Below, in pieces: positions 15,514 through 23,802 of a DNA stretch of 33,252 bases (position 1 is its first letter; the number at the start of each line of letters is the position of its first letter). The stretch is from JBNLBT01 sp050303435 (GTDB lineage Bacteria; Pseudomonadota; Gammaproteobacteria; Xanthomonadales; Marinicellaceae). The stretch covers positions 1 to 33,252 of the forward strand of contig JBNLBT010000028.1 in NCBI GenBank assembly GCA_050303435.1, given 5' to 3'. Made by a program: the position numbers and the translations under genes. The notes beneath the pieces were generated by a model. That model saw only the letters and a list, made by a program, of their open reading frames with translations, did no database searches and was not told where the DNA came from.

Positions 15514-18500
15514 TCCTTGGCCTGGGCTTTATGGCCCTGGTCGTGAGTGCACCAACGCACGCCGACGATGGTCAGAAGGTCAACGCATTCAAACCCGAAC
15601 CCGATGACATTCGGGCTTCGGCCAATTCAGCGCAACTTCGATTGGCCACCGGCATCTTCGATCCCCTGAATGAATCCCTGGACTTCAGCGCCACATTCAT
15701 CAATGAACACAGCAGCGAACAGTACGGCATCGTGCAGTTCCAGGCCGGTAAAGCCTCGGCCGCCGCGTTACAAAATCTCGGACTGACGGTGCTGCAGTAC
15801 ATGCCCAATGACGCCTATGTGGTCAGATGGGACAACGCCAAGCGCGCCCAGCTGAATGGCCTGGGCGATGTGCGCTGGCACGGCCCCTATCAAGCCGGTT
15901 TCAAAGTTTCCCCCACCTTGTGGAGTGGCAGCTCCCTGGCCCGCAGCGAGCACCTGCTGTCTGTGATCCCATTTGCTGACTACCCGGTGAAACATTTGAA
16001 CGCATTGATCCTGAAACGTGTGCCGCAGGCGCAACTGGTGACCACCAATCTGCCCAAAGGCGCCCAGGAGACTGTCATTCGCATTCCCCACAGCACATTC
16101 AACGATGCCATCAATGCATTGGCCGCGGAAGAAGGCATCCAATGGATCAACCGGTACTATCCTCAACGCTTCTTCAACACCGAAGCGGTCTCCGCTGTAC
16201 AGGACGTTTCATCGTCCGGTGGTGGCCCCGGTGACGACAATTACGTGCCGACCGTGACACCCATCTGGGACCGCAATTTGACCGGCTCCGGCCAAATCGT
16301 CGGTGTCGCCGATTCTGGCCTGGACCACAATGAAGACTGGTTTGCGCATTTGGACAAAGGCAGCGGCATCGTCACCGCGCTGACTGTGGCCAGCGATGTG
16401 TTGCCGCCAGTGGCCGGCCCGGTGTTCAACAACGTGAAGGTGTTCGGTCACTGGATCATGCCAGGCGCGGCCGAGTACGATCACACTTCAGCAGGCTTTC
16501 ACGGCACCCACGTGACCGGATCCGTTGCCGGCGATCGCCAGGAATCCATCGGTGCCGGCCCCTCGGGCAGCGTATCATCGCCCACCAGCAGTGGTTACGA
16601 CAACGACGACGGCATGGCGCCGAATGCCCAGATCCTGTTTCAGGACATCGGTTCGGATTCAGGCCTGACCGGCCAGGGTTCATCGCCCATGTGGGAACAG
16701 GCACACAACGTGGGCGTGCGCATTCACAGCAACTCCTACGGCTCGGACACATTCGGCGAATACGTTGGCAGCGATCAACGACTGGATGAGACTTTACGCC
16801 AATTGGAAGACATGGTCATTCTGTTTGCTGCTGGCAACGACGACGGCCCGGTCAACACCATCGGCTCTCCAGGCAACTCCAAGAACACCGTGACTGTGGG
16901 TGCTCTGGCACACGGCAACAGCGCCTCGGTGGCCGGTTTCTCCAATCGCGGTCCAACCGACGACGGCCGCTTGAAGCCCGACGTTTCAGCCACAGGTTCC
17001 GGTATCGAATCGGCCGGCGGTAACACCGACGACGCCAATGTTCTGGACACCACACCGCAACGAAGAACCATTTCCGGCACGTCAATGTCAACACCGATCA
17101 CCGCTGGCAGCACAGCGTTGCTGCGCCAGTATTTCACCGACGGATTTTATCCCACCGGCAGCGCGGCGCCGATCAACAGCTATACACCCAGCGGTTCATT
17201 GATGAAAGCCGTGTTGTTGAACGGCACGGCAACCGACGGCGGTTTCTTCTCCAACAACATCGGCTGGGGTCGAGTGTGGCTGGAGAATTCTCTGTATTTC
17301 CCCGGTGATGCGCGCAAACTGCGCTTCTGGGACGTGGCCAACATCAACGGCCTGACCACCGGCCAAACCCTGCAGTTTGAAGTGCCGGTGTTGGCCGGTG
17401 AAGAATTCCGCGCCACTCTGGTGTGGTACGACATGGCCGGACCCACCGGCAGCGGCGTGACCCTGGTGAACAATCTCGACCTGCGCGTGCAACAGGGCGC
17501 CAATACCTATCTTGGCAACAATTTCAGTGCCAATGTGTCGGTCACCGGCGGTTCTGCAGACGCCATCAACACCGTTGAGCAGGTGCGTTTCACCGCCCCG
17601 GTCACCGGCGATTACACCATCACAGTGGACGCGGACAGCATTCCGGGCAATGGCGAATCCGGCTCGCAAAAGCAAGGATTCGCGCTGGTCGTATCGGGTG
17701 ACTTACGCACTTCATCGCCGCCACCCGTGGTCGGCAACCCGATCGGCCTGAATGCCACCGCCAATGGCATGTCCGGCATCGACCTGGCCTGGAGCGCGGC
17801 CAGCAATGCGGATTACTACGAAGTCTACCGCACCGACGGCCTGTGCAACAGCGCCGACTTGAGCAGCTTGCGCTACGTCGGCAACAGCCTGAGCAATAGC
17901 TATAACGACGACGGCTCCATCGGCGGCTACCCTTACAGCTACCGCGTGCGCGCCTTCAACAGCGACTCCATAAGCACCTGGTCCAATTGCGCCGATGTGG
18001 TGTCCGACGATTTGTGTGATCTGCCCCCGGACTTTTCCGGCAACCTGCAAGTGGGCAGCGGTGATGTCAGCTTCTGTCGCATCCAGCTCAATTGGGACGC
18101 CGGTCAGTCCAATTGCCCGCTCGGCGATGCGTTGCGCTACAACGTGCACCGCGGCAGCACACCGAATTTTGTCCCATCCGTCGGCAATCTGGTGGCAAGC
18201 ACCAGCAGTCCGGCTTACCACGACACCAGCCTGAGTGACGGCACACCTCAATACTACAAAGTCATTGCAGAAGACAGCACCCTCAACGGCAGTGGACCGA
18301 ATGGCGGCAATGAATCACTGAACCAACTCAGCGCTGGCTATTCAGCTTACAGCAGCCAAACCACAGAAGGCAGCGTCACCGACAACGTTGACAACCTGGT
18401 TCTGATGTCGCTGAATCATCCGTGGCAGGTCACCTCGCAACAGGCTTCTGACGGTGCGTTAAGCTACCATTCCGCAGAAGACGGCAGCGATTACCCATCC

Positions 18501-18959
18501 AACACCTGCGGGCGCATTTTCTCGCAAACCTTCTCCATCCCGGTTTCACCCGGCGGCACACCTGAGCTGAATTATCAGGCCCGCTACGACATCGAAGCCG
18601 ACTGGGACGGTGTGGTGGTGGAAATATCCACTGACGGCGGCAACAACTGGAGCGATTTGCCCCCCAACGGCGGCTACCCCAGTGACTTCAATCAGACCGG
18701 CAATCCACCCATCAATGTGTGCGGATACGCGGCTTCCCACGGCGCGTTCAACGGCAGCACCGGCGGCAGCTTCCAGTCCATCACCCATAACCTGAGTGCA
18801 TTCCAGGGGCAAACGGTGCAAATACGCTGGAGCCTGTCCACCGATCCAGGATCCGAGGAAGAAGGCTTCTATCTGGATCAAGTGCAATACAGCAACGTCA
18901 ACGTGCCGCAGGCCTGTGCTGTGGTCACTGACGTGATCTATGACAACAGCTTCGAATAA
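15489..18959 (+). CDS. Secreted subtilisin-family (S8) serine protease with FnIII-like and C-terminal jelly-roll domains
   Basis: A 1156-residue exported protease. Residues 1-25 are a signal peptide (MVKTGKKLILGLGF... THA-DD); about 26-240 look like a propeptide. The catalytic domain shows Asp275 (GVADSG), His338 (FHGTHVTG), oxyanion Asn450 (AAGNDDGP) and Ser532 (GTSMSTP). A beta-sandwich (about 605-750, with LRFWDV, TLVWYD and NNLDLRV) resembles KP-43-type alkaline proteases. Two fibronectin-III-like segments (about 755-930) follow, then a C-terminal jelly-roll/MAM-like part (DGVVVEISTDGGNNWSDL, RWSLSTDPGSEEEGFYLDQV). It ends VIYDNSFE, a tail resembling that of the beta-helix protein at 21525. 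The ATG at 15489 lies inside ppsA but gives the only complete signal peptide; GTGGAAAC precedes it. A strong terminator follows. Confidence 0.95.
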   Translation: MVKTGKKLILGLGFMALVVSAPTHADDGQKVNAFKPEPDDIRASANSAQLRLATGIFDPLNESLDFSATFINEHSSEQYGIVQFQAGKASAAALQNLGLTVLQYMPNDAYVVRWDNAKRAQLNGLGDVRWHGPYQAGFKVSPTLWSGSSLARSEHLLSVIPFADYPVKHLNALILKRVPQAQLVTTNLPKGAQETVIRIPHSTFNDAINALAAEEGIQWINRYYPQRFFNTEAVSAVQDVSSSGGGPGDDNYVPTVTPIWDRNLTGSGQIVGVADSGLDHNEDWFAHLDKGSGIVTALTVASDVLPPVAGPVFNNVKVFGHWIMPGAAEYDHTSAGFHGTHVTGSVAGDRQESIGAGPSGSVSSPTSSGYDNDDGMAPNAQILFQDIGSDSGLTGQGSSPMWEQAHNVGVRIHSNSYGSDTFGEYVGSDQRLDETLRQLEDMVILFAAGNDDGPVNTIGSPGNSKNTVTVGALAHGNSASVAGFSNRGPTDDGRLKPDVSATGSGIESAGGNTDDANVLDTTPQRRTISGTSMSTPITAGSTALLRQYFTDGFYPTGSAAPINSYTPSGSLMKAVLLNGTATDGGFFSNNIGWGRVWLENSLYFPGDARKLRFWDVANINGLTTGQTLQFEVPVLAGEEFRATLVWYDMAGPTGSGVTLVNNLDLRVQQGANTYLGNNFSANVSVTGGSADAINTVEQVRFTAPVTGDYTITVDADSIPGNGESGSQKQGFALVVSGDLRTSSPPPVVGNPIGLNATANGMSGIDLAWSAASNADYYEVYRTDGLCNSADLSSLRYVGNSLSNSYNDDGSIGGYPYSYRVRAFNSDSISTWSNCADVVSDDLCDLPPDFSGNLQVGSGDVSFCRIQLNWDAGQSNCPLGDALRYNVHRGSTPNFVPSVGNLVASTSSPAYHDTSLSDGTPQYYKVIAEDSTLNGSGPNGGNESLNQLSAGYSAYSSQTTEGSVTDNVDNLVLMSLNHPWQVTSQQASDGALSYHSAEDGSDYPSNTCGRIFSQTFSIPVSPGGTPELNYQARYDIEADWDGVVVEISTDGGNNWSDLPPNGGYPSDFNQTGNPPINVCGYAASHGAFNGSTGGSFQSITHNLSAFQGQTVQIRWSLSTDPGSEEEGFYLDQVQYSNVNVPQACAVVTDVIYDNSFE

Positions 18960-18984
18960 TATTTGAACTGCATTGGATCCATCA

Positions 18985-19016
18985 CAAGGCCATGCTTCGG
19001 CATGGCCTTGTTTTAT
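18985..19016 (+). terminator. Intrinsic terminator after the S8 protease gene
   Basis: Perfect 11-bp stem (CAAGGCCATGC / GCATGGCCTTG) closed by a TTCG tetraloop and followed by TTTTATT. The stem is close to symmetrical, but a T-run follows only on the plus strand. It ends about 20 bases before the hpt start codon, an unusually tight spacing. Confidence 0.93.
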
Positions 19017-19035
19017 TGACTCAAGAGATCGCCAC

Positions 19036-19560
19036 ATGAATTTACCTGAAAACAGCCGCCTGTACATTGACCGCGCAACCATCCAGCACCGCATCCAGGC
19101 CCTGGCGGATGAGATCAATGCCGCGCATGAAGGCCGATCTGTGTTGCTGCTGACGGTGCTCAATGGCGGCATGATTTTTGCTGCCGAGTTGGCACAGCGC
19201 CTGCAGTTGGATCTGACCATGGACTGCGTTCAGGTCAGTCGCTATGGACACGGCACCGAAGGCGGCAATCTGCGTTGGATACACCGCCCGACCGAACCCA
19301 TTGAGGATCGTCACGTCTTGCTGTGCGACGACATCCACGATCAAGGTTTCACATTGCAAGCCATCGATCGATGGTGCCGTGAATCCGGTGCCCGCTCTGT
19401 GCATTCGGTGGTGCTGGTGCAAAAAAATCACGCGCGTGAATACGCCGACCACACCCCCGATTATTGCGGACTGCAAATTGAAGACCGTTTCATCTTTGGT
19501 ATGGGCATGGATTATCGCAGTCAATATCGGCACCTGCCGGAAATTTACGAAATCATCTGA
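19036..19560 (+). CDS. hpt: Hypoxanthine-guanine phosphoribosyltransferase
   Basis: A 174-residue purine-salvage enzyme transferring the phosphoribosyl group of PRPP to hypoxanthine or guanine. Visible are the LTVLNGGMIFAAEL segment, the flexible-loop region with SRYG, and the PRPP-binding loop HVLLCDDIHDQGFTL. In the latter the acidic pair is present, and D-x-G-x-T-L has Gln before Gly, as in the Pseudomonas-like subgroup with DDILDEGHTL; a RFIFGMGMDY base-binding segment follows. The ATG at 19036 is preferred to a start 21 codons upstream, which lies within the terminator. AGAG 8-11 bases upstream serves as ribosome site. The terminator is immediately upstream, so where its transcript begins is unclear. 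Confidence 0.92.
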   Translation: MNLPENSRLYIDRATIQHRIQALADEINAAHEGRSVLLLTVLNGGMIFAAELAQRLQLDLTMDCVQVSRYGHGTEGGNLRWIHRPTEPIEDRHVLLCDDIHDQGFTLQAIDRWCRESGARSVHSVVLVQKNHAREYADHTPDYCGLQIEDRFIFGMGMDYRSQYRHLPEIYEII

Positions 19561-19790
19561 ACACCGCGCAAAGCACGTCCTGACGCGCTTCCAGGCGCAC
19601 TTCCACGTTGTAAAATCATTCAATTTGTGTTAGTTTTGAGTTAAATGGTTGAGCGAGTCAATGACTGTTCAGAAACTTGGCTGCGCCAACCCAATAACAT
19701 AAATAAGAGCCGCCTGCACTGCGTCGGCAGCGCAGGCACACACAACCCACATCAACATGCAGACTAACAACATTCACCGAGTGTAAAAAC

Positions 19791-20594
19791 ATGAACAGAA
19801 ACCATGCAGAAAAAAAAGTTCATCAGCTCAACGCGTTGCCAAAAAAACTGATCCAGCTTTTTTCCCGCGCCATCGCCAAGCTGATACTGAAGTTCAACGT
19901 CAATCGCCATGAATACATACAATGCCTGGATGAACAGTTGATACATGAAGCCAAGCGCCAGGATCCCAAAGCCACCAAGGTTCAATTGGCGGTGAGAACC
20001 GGCATCGACCGCCGCTTCATTGCCAGCTACCTGAAAGGCAGTCCCCCGACATTGAAACCCAACAAACTCACTTTGATCCTCAGCGACATCAAGTGGACTT
20101 TGAACAAATACTATCCACCGGGCTGCACCCGAATTCCCAAGTCAGGGCCATTCCGTACATTTCAGAGCATTTGTGAACAATGGGTTTCCGGCACATTGAC
20201 ACACAACGCCGTTTTGAATGAACTGGTGCGCATCGGTAGCGTGGTTGATCACGGCAACGAAGTGGAATTGATTGATTCCGACCACGTGGATGTCAAGGAG
20301 ATGGTGAAGTACTTCGAAATGTCAAGCAATCTGCTCAACCGCTTTTCCAACACCATCACTGCCAATCTGGAGATACCTGAAAAAGCCGATCAAAATTATC
20401 AAATGTCGGCCATATCAACCCAGATTCCGCCTGAAAACATTGAAGCGGTCAAAGCTGAAATCAAATCCGAGCTTCGGATTTACTTTAACAACATCATTGA
20501 AATTCTTGAAAAACATGAGAAAAACGTAAAGCCAGATACCTACCCGGCCTACGGCGTTACTCTGCTTGAATTCAATGATGAGACGCCCAAATGA
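19791..20594 (+). CDS. DUF6502 family protein (helix-turn-helix-like N-terminal part)
   Basis: A 267-residue cytoplasmic protein that I recognise as DUF6502-like. The N-terminal helices (LFSRAIAKLILKFNVNRHEYIQCLDEQLIHEA) lead to KVQLAVRTGIDRRFIASYLKG (about 64-84), which looks like a helix-turn-helix: the AVRTGIDRRFI stretch fits the turn and recognition helix. A segment around SGPFRTFQSI follows, and the C-terminal 80 residues form a predicted helical/amphipathic region with EILEKHEKN. A role as a transcriptional regulator is inference. GAGTG about 8 bases upstream fits the ATG at 19791. The 230 bases before it contain no gene and no convincing promoter. Its stop overlaps the next small ORF as ATGA, and a secreted repeat peptide gene lies 324 bases downstream. 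Confidence 0.75.
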   Translation: MNRNHAEKKVHQLNALPKKLIQLFSRAIAKLILKFNVNRHEYIQCLDEQLIHEAKRQDPKATKVQLAVRTGIDRRFIASYLKGSPPTLKPNKLTLILSDIKWTLNKYYPPGCTRIPKSGPFRTFQSICEQWVSGTLTHNAVLNELVRIGSVVDHGNEVELIDSDHVDVKEMVKYFEMSSNLLNRFSNTITANLEIPEKADQNYQMSAISTQIPPENIEAVKAEIKSELRIYFNNIIEILEKHEKNVKPDTYPAYGVTLLEFNDETPK

Positions 20595-20830
20595 AACCCA
20601 CACATGATCAGTTCATTGCACTCACCGGTGCACTGACTGTTCCCACACCGGGCGCTGCATGCGCACCGTGTGTACCCCCGCAGCCTTCCAACGATTGCAC
20701 ACAACACACCCCCAATTGTGAGCAAATTCTGGCGATGCAGCGGACAACAGCATTCAGATCTCCTGTGAGAGCAGGTTCTGCGGAACGATATCGCTTGTCC
20801 AACGAAATCAGCGCAGTGCACACAACCTGA
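20591..20830 (+). CDS. Doubtful small ORF overlapping the DUF6502 gene
   Basis: A 79-residue frame starting at an ATG that overlaps the stop of the DUF6502 gene by four bases (ATGA), an arrangement favouring coupled translation. The product is Pro-, Thr- and Cys-rich at first (four Cys in the first 43 residues) then Arg/Ser-rich, with no signal peptide, domain or recognisable relative. Composition is less protein-like than the neighbours, so it may be a decayed gene or a chance frame. No other gene is evident in 20595-20918. Confidence 0.25.
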   Translation: MKPTHDQFIALTGALTVPTPGAACAPCVPPQPSNDCTQHTPNCEQILAMQRTTAFRSPVRAGSAERYRLSNEISAVHTT

Positions 20831-20918
20831 TCCCGCAATTGCAGACCTGGATTAACCCCAACCGGCTTGTCCACGACCATAAAATTCAAGCACAACCCTA
20901 AATTTGAAGAGATATATC

Positions 20919-21197
20919 ATGAAAAAAACCATACTGACTTTTGCATTCATCCTCATTTCAACCTGCACCATCGCCGCAAACGGTGAAGGCGGCTCCAACT
21001 ACAACGACAACGGCAACGGCGGACCCGGCACCGAAGCCACCGGTGAAGGCGGTTCCAACCTGCTCTATGGTTGCAGCTCAAGCCTCAAAGCATCCGGTGA
21101 AGGCGGCAGCAATGGAAAAGCGTCCGGCGAAGGCGGCAGCAACGGCAAATGCACACAGCAATCCTTTTTGTCAGAACTGTTGGATCGCTGGTTCTGA
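20919..21197 (+). CDS. Small secreted glycine-rich peptide with GEGGSN repeats
   Basis: A 92-residue protein of unknown function. Residues 1-20 are a clear signal peptide (MKKTILTFAFILISTCTIAA). The mature part of about 72 residues has four GEGGSN hexapeptides, the last two inside two tandem KASGEGGSNG decapeptides (30-base DNA period). It has one Cys between the second and third repeats (YGCSS) and one after the last (KCTQQ), and ends with a short amphipathic aromatic tail, FLSELLDRWF. Gly, Ser, Asn and Glu dominate, so a disordered or cell-surface/extracellular peptide is likely; modification or processing is conceivable but unproven. The ATG at 20919 follows GAAGAG at a good distance; an in-frame TTG five codons upstream is rejected. 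It lies downstream of the DUF6502 gene on the same strand. I do not recognise a family. Confidence 0.8.
   Translation: MKKTILTFAFILISTCTIAANGEGGSNYNDNGNGGPGTEATGEGGSNLLYGCSSSLKASGEGGSNGKASGEGGSNGKCTQQSFLSELLDRWF
21087..21146 (+). repeat. Two tandem 30-bp units inside the GEGGSN peptide gene
   Basis: The two units differ at only four bases, all but one at third codon positions, and each encodes KASGEGGSNG. Two more diverged GEGGSN coding units lie upstream in the same gene. This suggests growth by slippage or unequal exchange under protein-level constraint. Confidence 0.9.
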
Positions 21198-21524
21198 AGT
21201 ACAGCAGGCATGGCATCACACAAGCCGGATCGGGACACCCAACATGGCTCAGCATGAAGCTTGGCTCGGTTGATCGTGTGGCACAAGGACGTGCCGCCAT
21301 GTCTGGTCAGTTTGACCCCGCCGCTCAGACACCAAGTGCTGCGTGCAGTCAATCTGCCCGAATGGGCCAATGATGACTTGATTGCCCCGAGAAATCAGGG
21401 GTCAAAAATGCGCATTCACTCCCGCTGACCAACCCCGTTCTGAGCCACACCAAAACTTGGCTGTACAAGAAGATACTGCGCAGCCTTTAACATCCTCACT
21501 TCAAATGACATGGGCCGCAGCCGA
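21198..21524. other. Non-coding gap between convergent genes
   Basis: 327 bases with no supportable gene on either strand. Short frames are present but have no ribosome site, signal peptide or domain. A small stem with CCCC/GGGG arms and a 9-base loop is seen near 21385-21401 (GCCCCGAGAAATCAGGGG); it lacks a T-run on the plus strand, though on the minus strand a few T precede it. Composition suggests possible remnants of decayed sequence, but no parent gene can be named. Confidence 0.5.
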
Positions 21525-23060
21525 TCACTCAAACCCCTGTGCAAAAATGAAATCCTGCAACACTTCGTAAGCACCAATGTCCGCCACCAGATGTCGCGGC
21601 AAGCCACGCTGGTCGATCGGCAAGGCCACTTGGACGTTGCCCTGGTTGACGCCCGGACCGTTCGGGTCAATGGCCGCTGTCAGAGAATATCCACCGTTGT
21701 CACCCACCACCGATGCCAGCGGATCCGCCCAGATCAGCGCGGCGGTGGCCGGCACTTCATTTTGGCCGTTTGGTCGTTGCTGTGGGAACTGCACATTGTT
21801 GCCTCCGCCCACCGGATTGCGGATGTTCCAGGGGTTGAATTCATTGCCGCCGGTGTTGAAGGCCAGTATGCTGTTGTGCAGGGTCACCTGATTACTGGCG
21901 CCCACTTGAATGCCGCCGACAAAACACACACTGCAAGGGGCCTGGTTGTGCAACACGGTGAGGTGTCGCATGTCCACTTGCGATGAATCGGAAATGCCCA
22001 TCGCCCCACCCAATCCCTGGGTGGTCTGATTGCCATAAAAAGTGCTGTTCAGGATAAACCCGCTGGCATCAGGTCCAACAAACAAGGCGCCGACACCGGG
22101 CGCGCTGTTGTTGACAAATCCGCTGCGATTGATGTTAAACGGCCCGCCCTGGATGTAGGCACCCGCGCCATGCCCCAGATTGCCGGTGTTGTGGTTGTTG
22201 GTGAATTGCACATCGGTGAATGCACTCAGCGAGAGGTCGTCGTACATGACCGAGAAAAATCCCACGCCGTGGGCATTGGCGGTGTTGTTGATCAGCTGTG
22301 AGCGGCATAAATTGAACACCCGTTCAGCGCCGTCAACACCAATCGCGCCGGCGTTGCCGCCGTTGCCCGGATTGCCGCCATTTCCGGTGGCACTGTTGCC
22401 ATCAAATTCGCTGTCGGTGATGCGCACATAACGGCTTCCCAGAGAATACACCGCGCCGCCATTGCTGCCGCTGTTGCCGGTGAAATTCGCGTTCGAGATC
22501 AGCACCTGATCCATGCCAATGGCATAAATGGCCCCACCCCCGCCGTCCTGCTCCACCTGGATGGCGTGGTTGTTGCTGAAATCCACATTGACCACTTCCA
22601 GATTGACCGCCTGCCACGGCCCACCACTGGGCTTGAATATGGCCGCACCGGAGCCGCCGGGGCTGGCGCCATTGATCATCGCCAGACGCTGCACCTTGAA
22701 AGTGTAAAATTGATTGTTCGGATTGGTGATGCGCACAATGCGGCGCGCCCCCTGCCCATCCAGAGTCACCAGCCCGCCGCCGTCCAGCACCGCTGCTCGC
22801 GTCACCACCAACTCCGCACTGATGGGAATCACCGCAGGCGACGGACCGAGATCAAATCGGATCACTCCACCCGCATTCAAGGCGTTTTGTATCATTGCCG
22901 TGGTGACTGATCCGGGCGTGCCATTGCCTAACAGCACATCGGTGGCTTCAGCGTTCAACGGTGTGACGGCGCAGTCCACCTGGGCCTGTGAAATCCCACA
23001 AGACAGCCCCATAAGCAGCAGCATTTGCGCCGAGGGGAATACATATTTTTTGATGTTCAT
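21525..23060 (-). CDS. Secreted right-handed beta-helix protein with DIGAYE motif and Phe-Glu tail
   Basis: A 511-residue exported protein. Residues 1-27 are a signal peptide (core MLLLMGLSC, cleavage near SQAQ). From about residue 90 to 430 it has repeating short strands rich in Asn/Gly and patterns such as FTGNSGSNGGAVYSL, FDGNSATGNGG, FVNNSAPGVGALFV and FYGNQTTQGLGGAMGI, characteristic of parallel beta-helix (pectate-lyase-like/polymorphic outer-membrane-type) folds. The segment DQRGLPRHLVADIGAYE near the end matches the terminal motif of the choice-of-anchor Q group. The protein finishes QDFIFAQGFE, similar to the tail of the S8 protease. Role unknown; surface adhesion or glycan binding are possibilities. 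No catalytic residues could be assigned. The ATG at 23060 has only a weak ribosome site (GGCTGG). Confidence 0.88.
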   Translation of the reverse strand: MNIKKYVFPSAQMLLLMGLSCGISQAQVDCAVTPLNAEATDVLLGNGTPGSVTTAMIQNALNAGGVIRFDLGPSPAVIPISAELVVTRAAVLDGGGLVTLDGQGARRIVRITNPNNQFYTFKVQRLAMINGASPGGSGAAIFKPSGGPWQAVNLEVVNVDFSNNHAIQVEQDGGGGAIYAIGMDQVLISNANFTGNSGSNGGAVYSLGSRYVRITDSEFDGNSATGNGGNPGNGGNAGAIGVDGAERVFNLCRSQLINNTANAHGVGFFSVMYDDLSLSAFTDVQFTNNHNTGNLGHGAGAYIQGGPFNINRSGFVNNSAPGVGALFVGPDASGFILNSTFYGNQTTQGLGGAMGISDSSQVDMRHLTVLHNQAPCSVCFVGGIQVGASNQVTLHNSILAFNTGGNEFNPWNIRNPVGGGNNVQFPQQRPNGQNEVPATAALIWADPLASVVGDNGGYSLTAAIDPNGPGVNQGNVQVALPIDQRGLPRHLVADIGAYEVLQDFIFAQGFE

Positions 23061-23126
23061 GCAGCCAGCCTAGCAAAGCGATGCAAGCAATTATGGGACC
23101 GACATCACATTCCGTCAACGATCACT

Positions 23127-23672
23127 TTAATGCGGACTTTGTAAACCTTCAAGTGGTGTTGCCGTGTCCTGATTTTCCGCCTGCAATTGCGCCTCAAGGG
23201 CCTGCAGTGACCGAATTTGTCGCAACAAATCGGGGTGAGACGCGTAGCGTGCGCGGAACACCGCGTCTTCAACCCGCTTTAAGGCTTGCATGCGTTGTCG
23301 ATGCAAAGCGCTGGACTGAATGTACAGGCTGCGCTCCTGAATGAGCTCGCGCAGTTGCTTTTGCAAACCCTGGATGGATCGTCTTTTGTTGTTGCGCACC
23401 GCCGTGGCCAGGGCCTGTCGGGTGTGAATCATGGCCTGGCTCAAACGCGCAATGGTCGGGTCTTGCTGCATCAATTCATTGAGTCGACGCTGCTGCAACA
23501 CCAGCTCTTGCTGCAGTTGTTCAGGCACCGGATCGGGTTGAATGGTTTGCAGGCGCTGATCCAGCGCTTCTTTCATTTGCACAATCTGCAGATACAACGA
23601 CTCTGTCTCCGCCACCGCCGGTTGCTGCTGAAACAGCAGGCTCTGAAAGAATATCACTGCAGCACACCACAT
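23127..23672 (-). CDS. Secreted/periplasmic coiled-coil protein, Gln-rich (unassigned)
   Basis: A 181-residue protein. The first ~21 residues are hydrophobic with an Ala-x-Ala site (MWCAAVIFFQSLLF... AVAE), so it is probably exported, although the N terminus lacks a basic residue. The rest is almost entirely helical, with heptad-like spacing of Leu, Ile and Met and abundant Gln, Arg and Glu (LQQELVLQQRRLNELMQQ, LQKQLRELIQERSLYIQSS, LEAQLQAENQD), indicating a coiled coil. There is no named family match I can defend. It is read in the same direction as the beta-helix gene, 66 bases upstream of it, and may share its transcript; the DUF938 gene is divergent on the other side. Function unknown. 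Confidence 0.72.
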   Translation of the reverse strand: MWCAAVIFFQSLLFQQQPAVAETESLYLQIVQMKEALDQRLQTIQPDPVPEQLQQELVLQQRRLNELMQQDPTIARLSQAMIHTRQALATAVRNNKRRSIQGLQKQLRELIQERSLYIQSSALHRQRMQALKRVEDAVFRARYASHPDLLRQIRSLQALEAQLQAENQDTATPLEGLQSPH

Positions 23673-23802
23673 AATTCAGCAGCTTACCATGCACCGTGCG
23701 ACGACACCAGTGACGCAGGGGGTTTCAGGCCAGGCGTTGCCAAAGCGGCGACTTCTGTGGGATACTTTCATGAATTCACGACAACAGAAATGACCGAAAA
23801 TC

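Noticed and set aside
19561..19790. Possible small RNA or gene between hpt and the DUF6502 gene
   Set aside because: Only a weak GCCTGC/GCAGGC stem and loose promoter-like hexamers; nothing strong enough to call in 230 bases.
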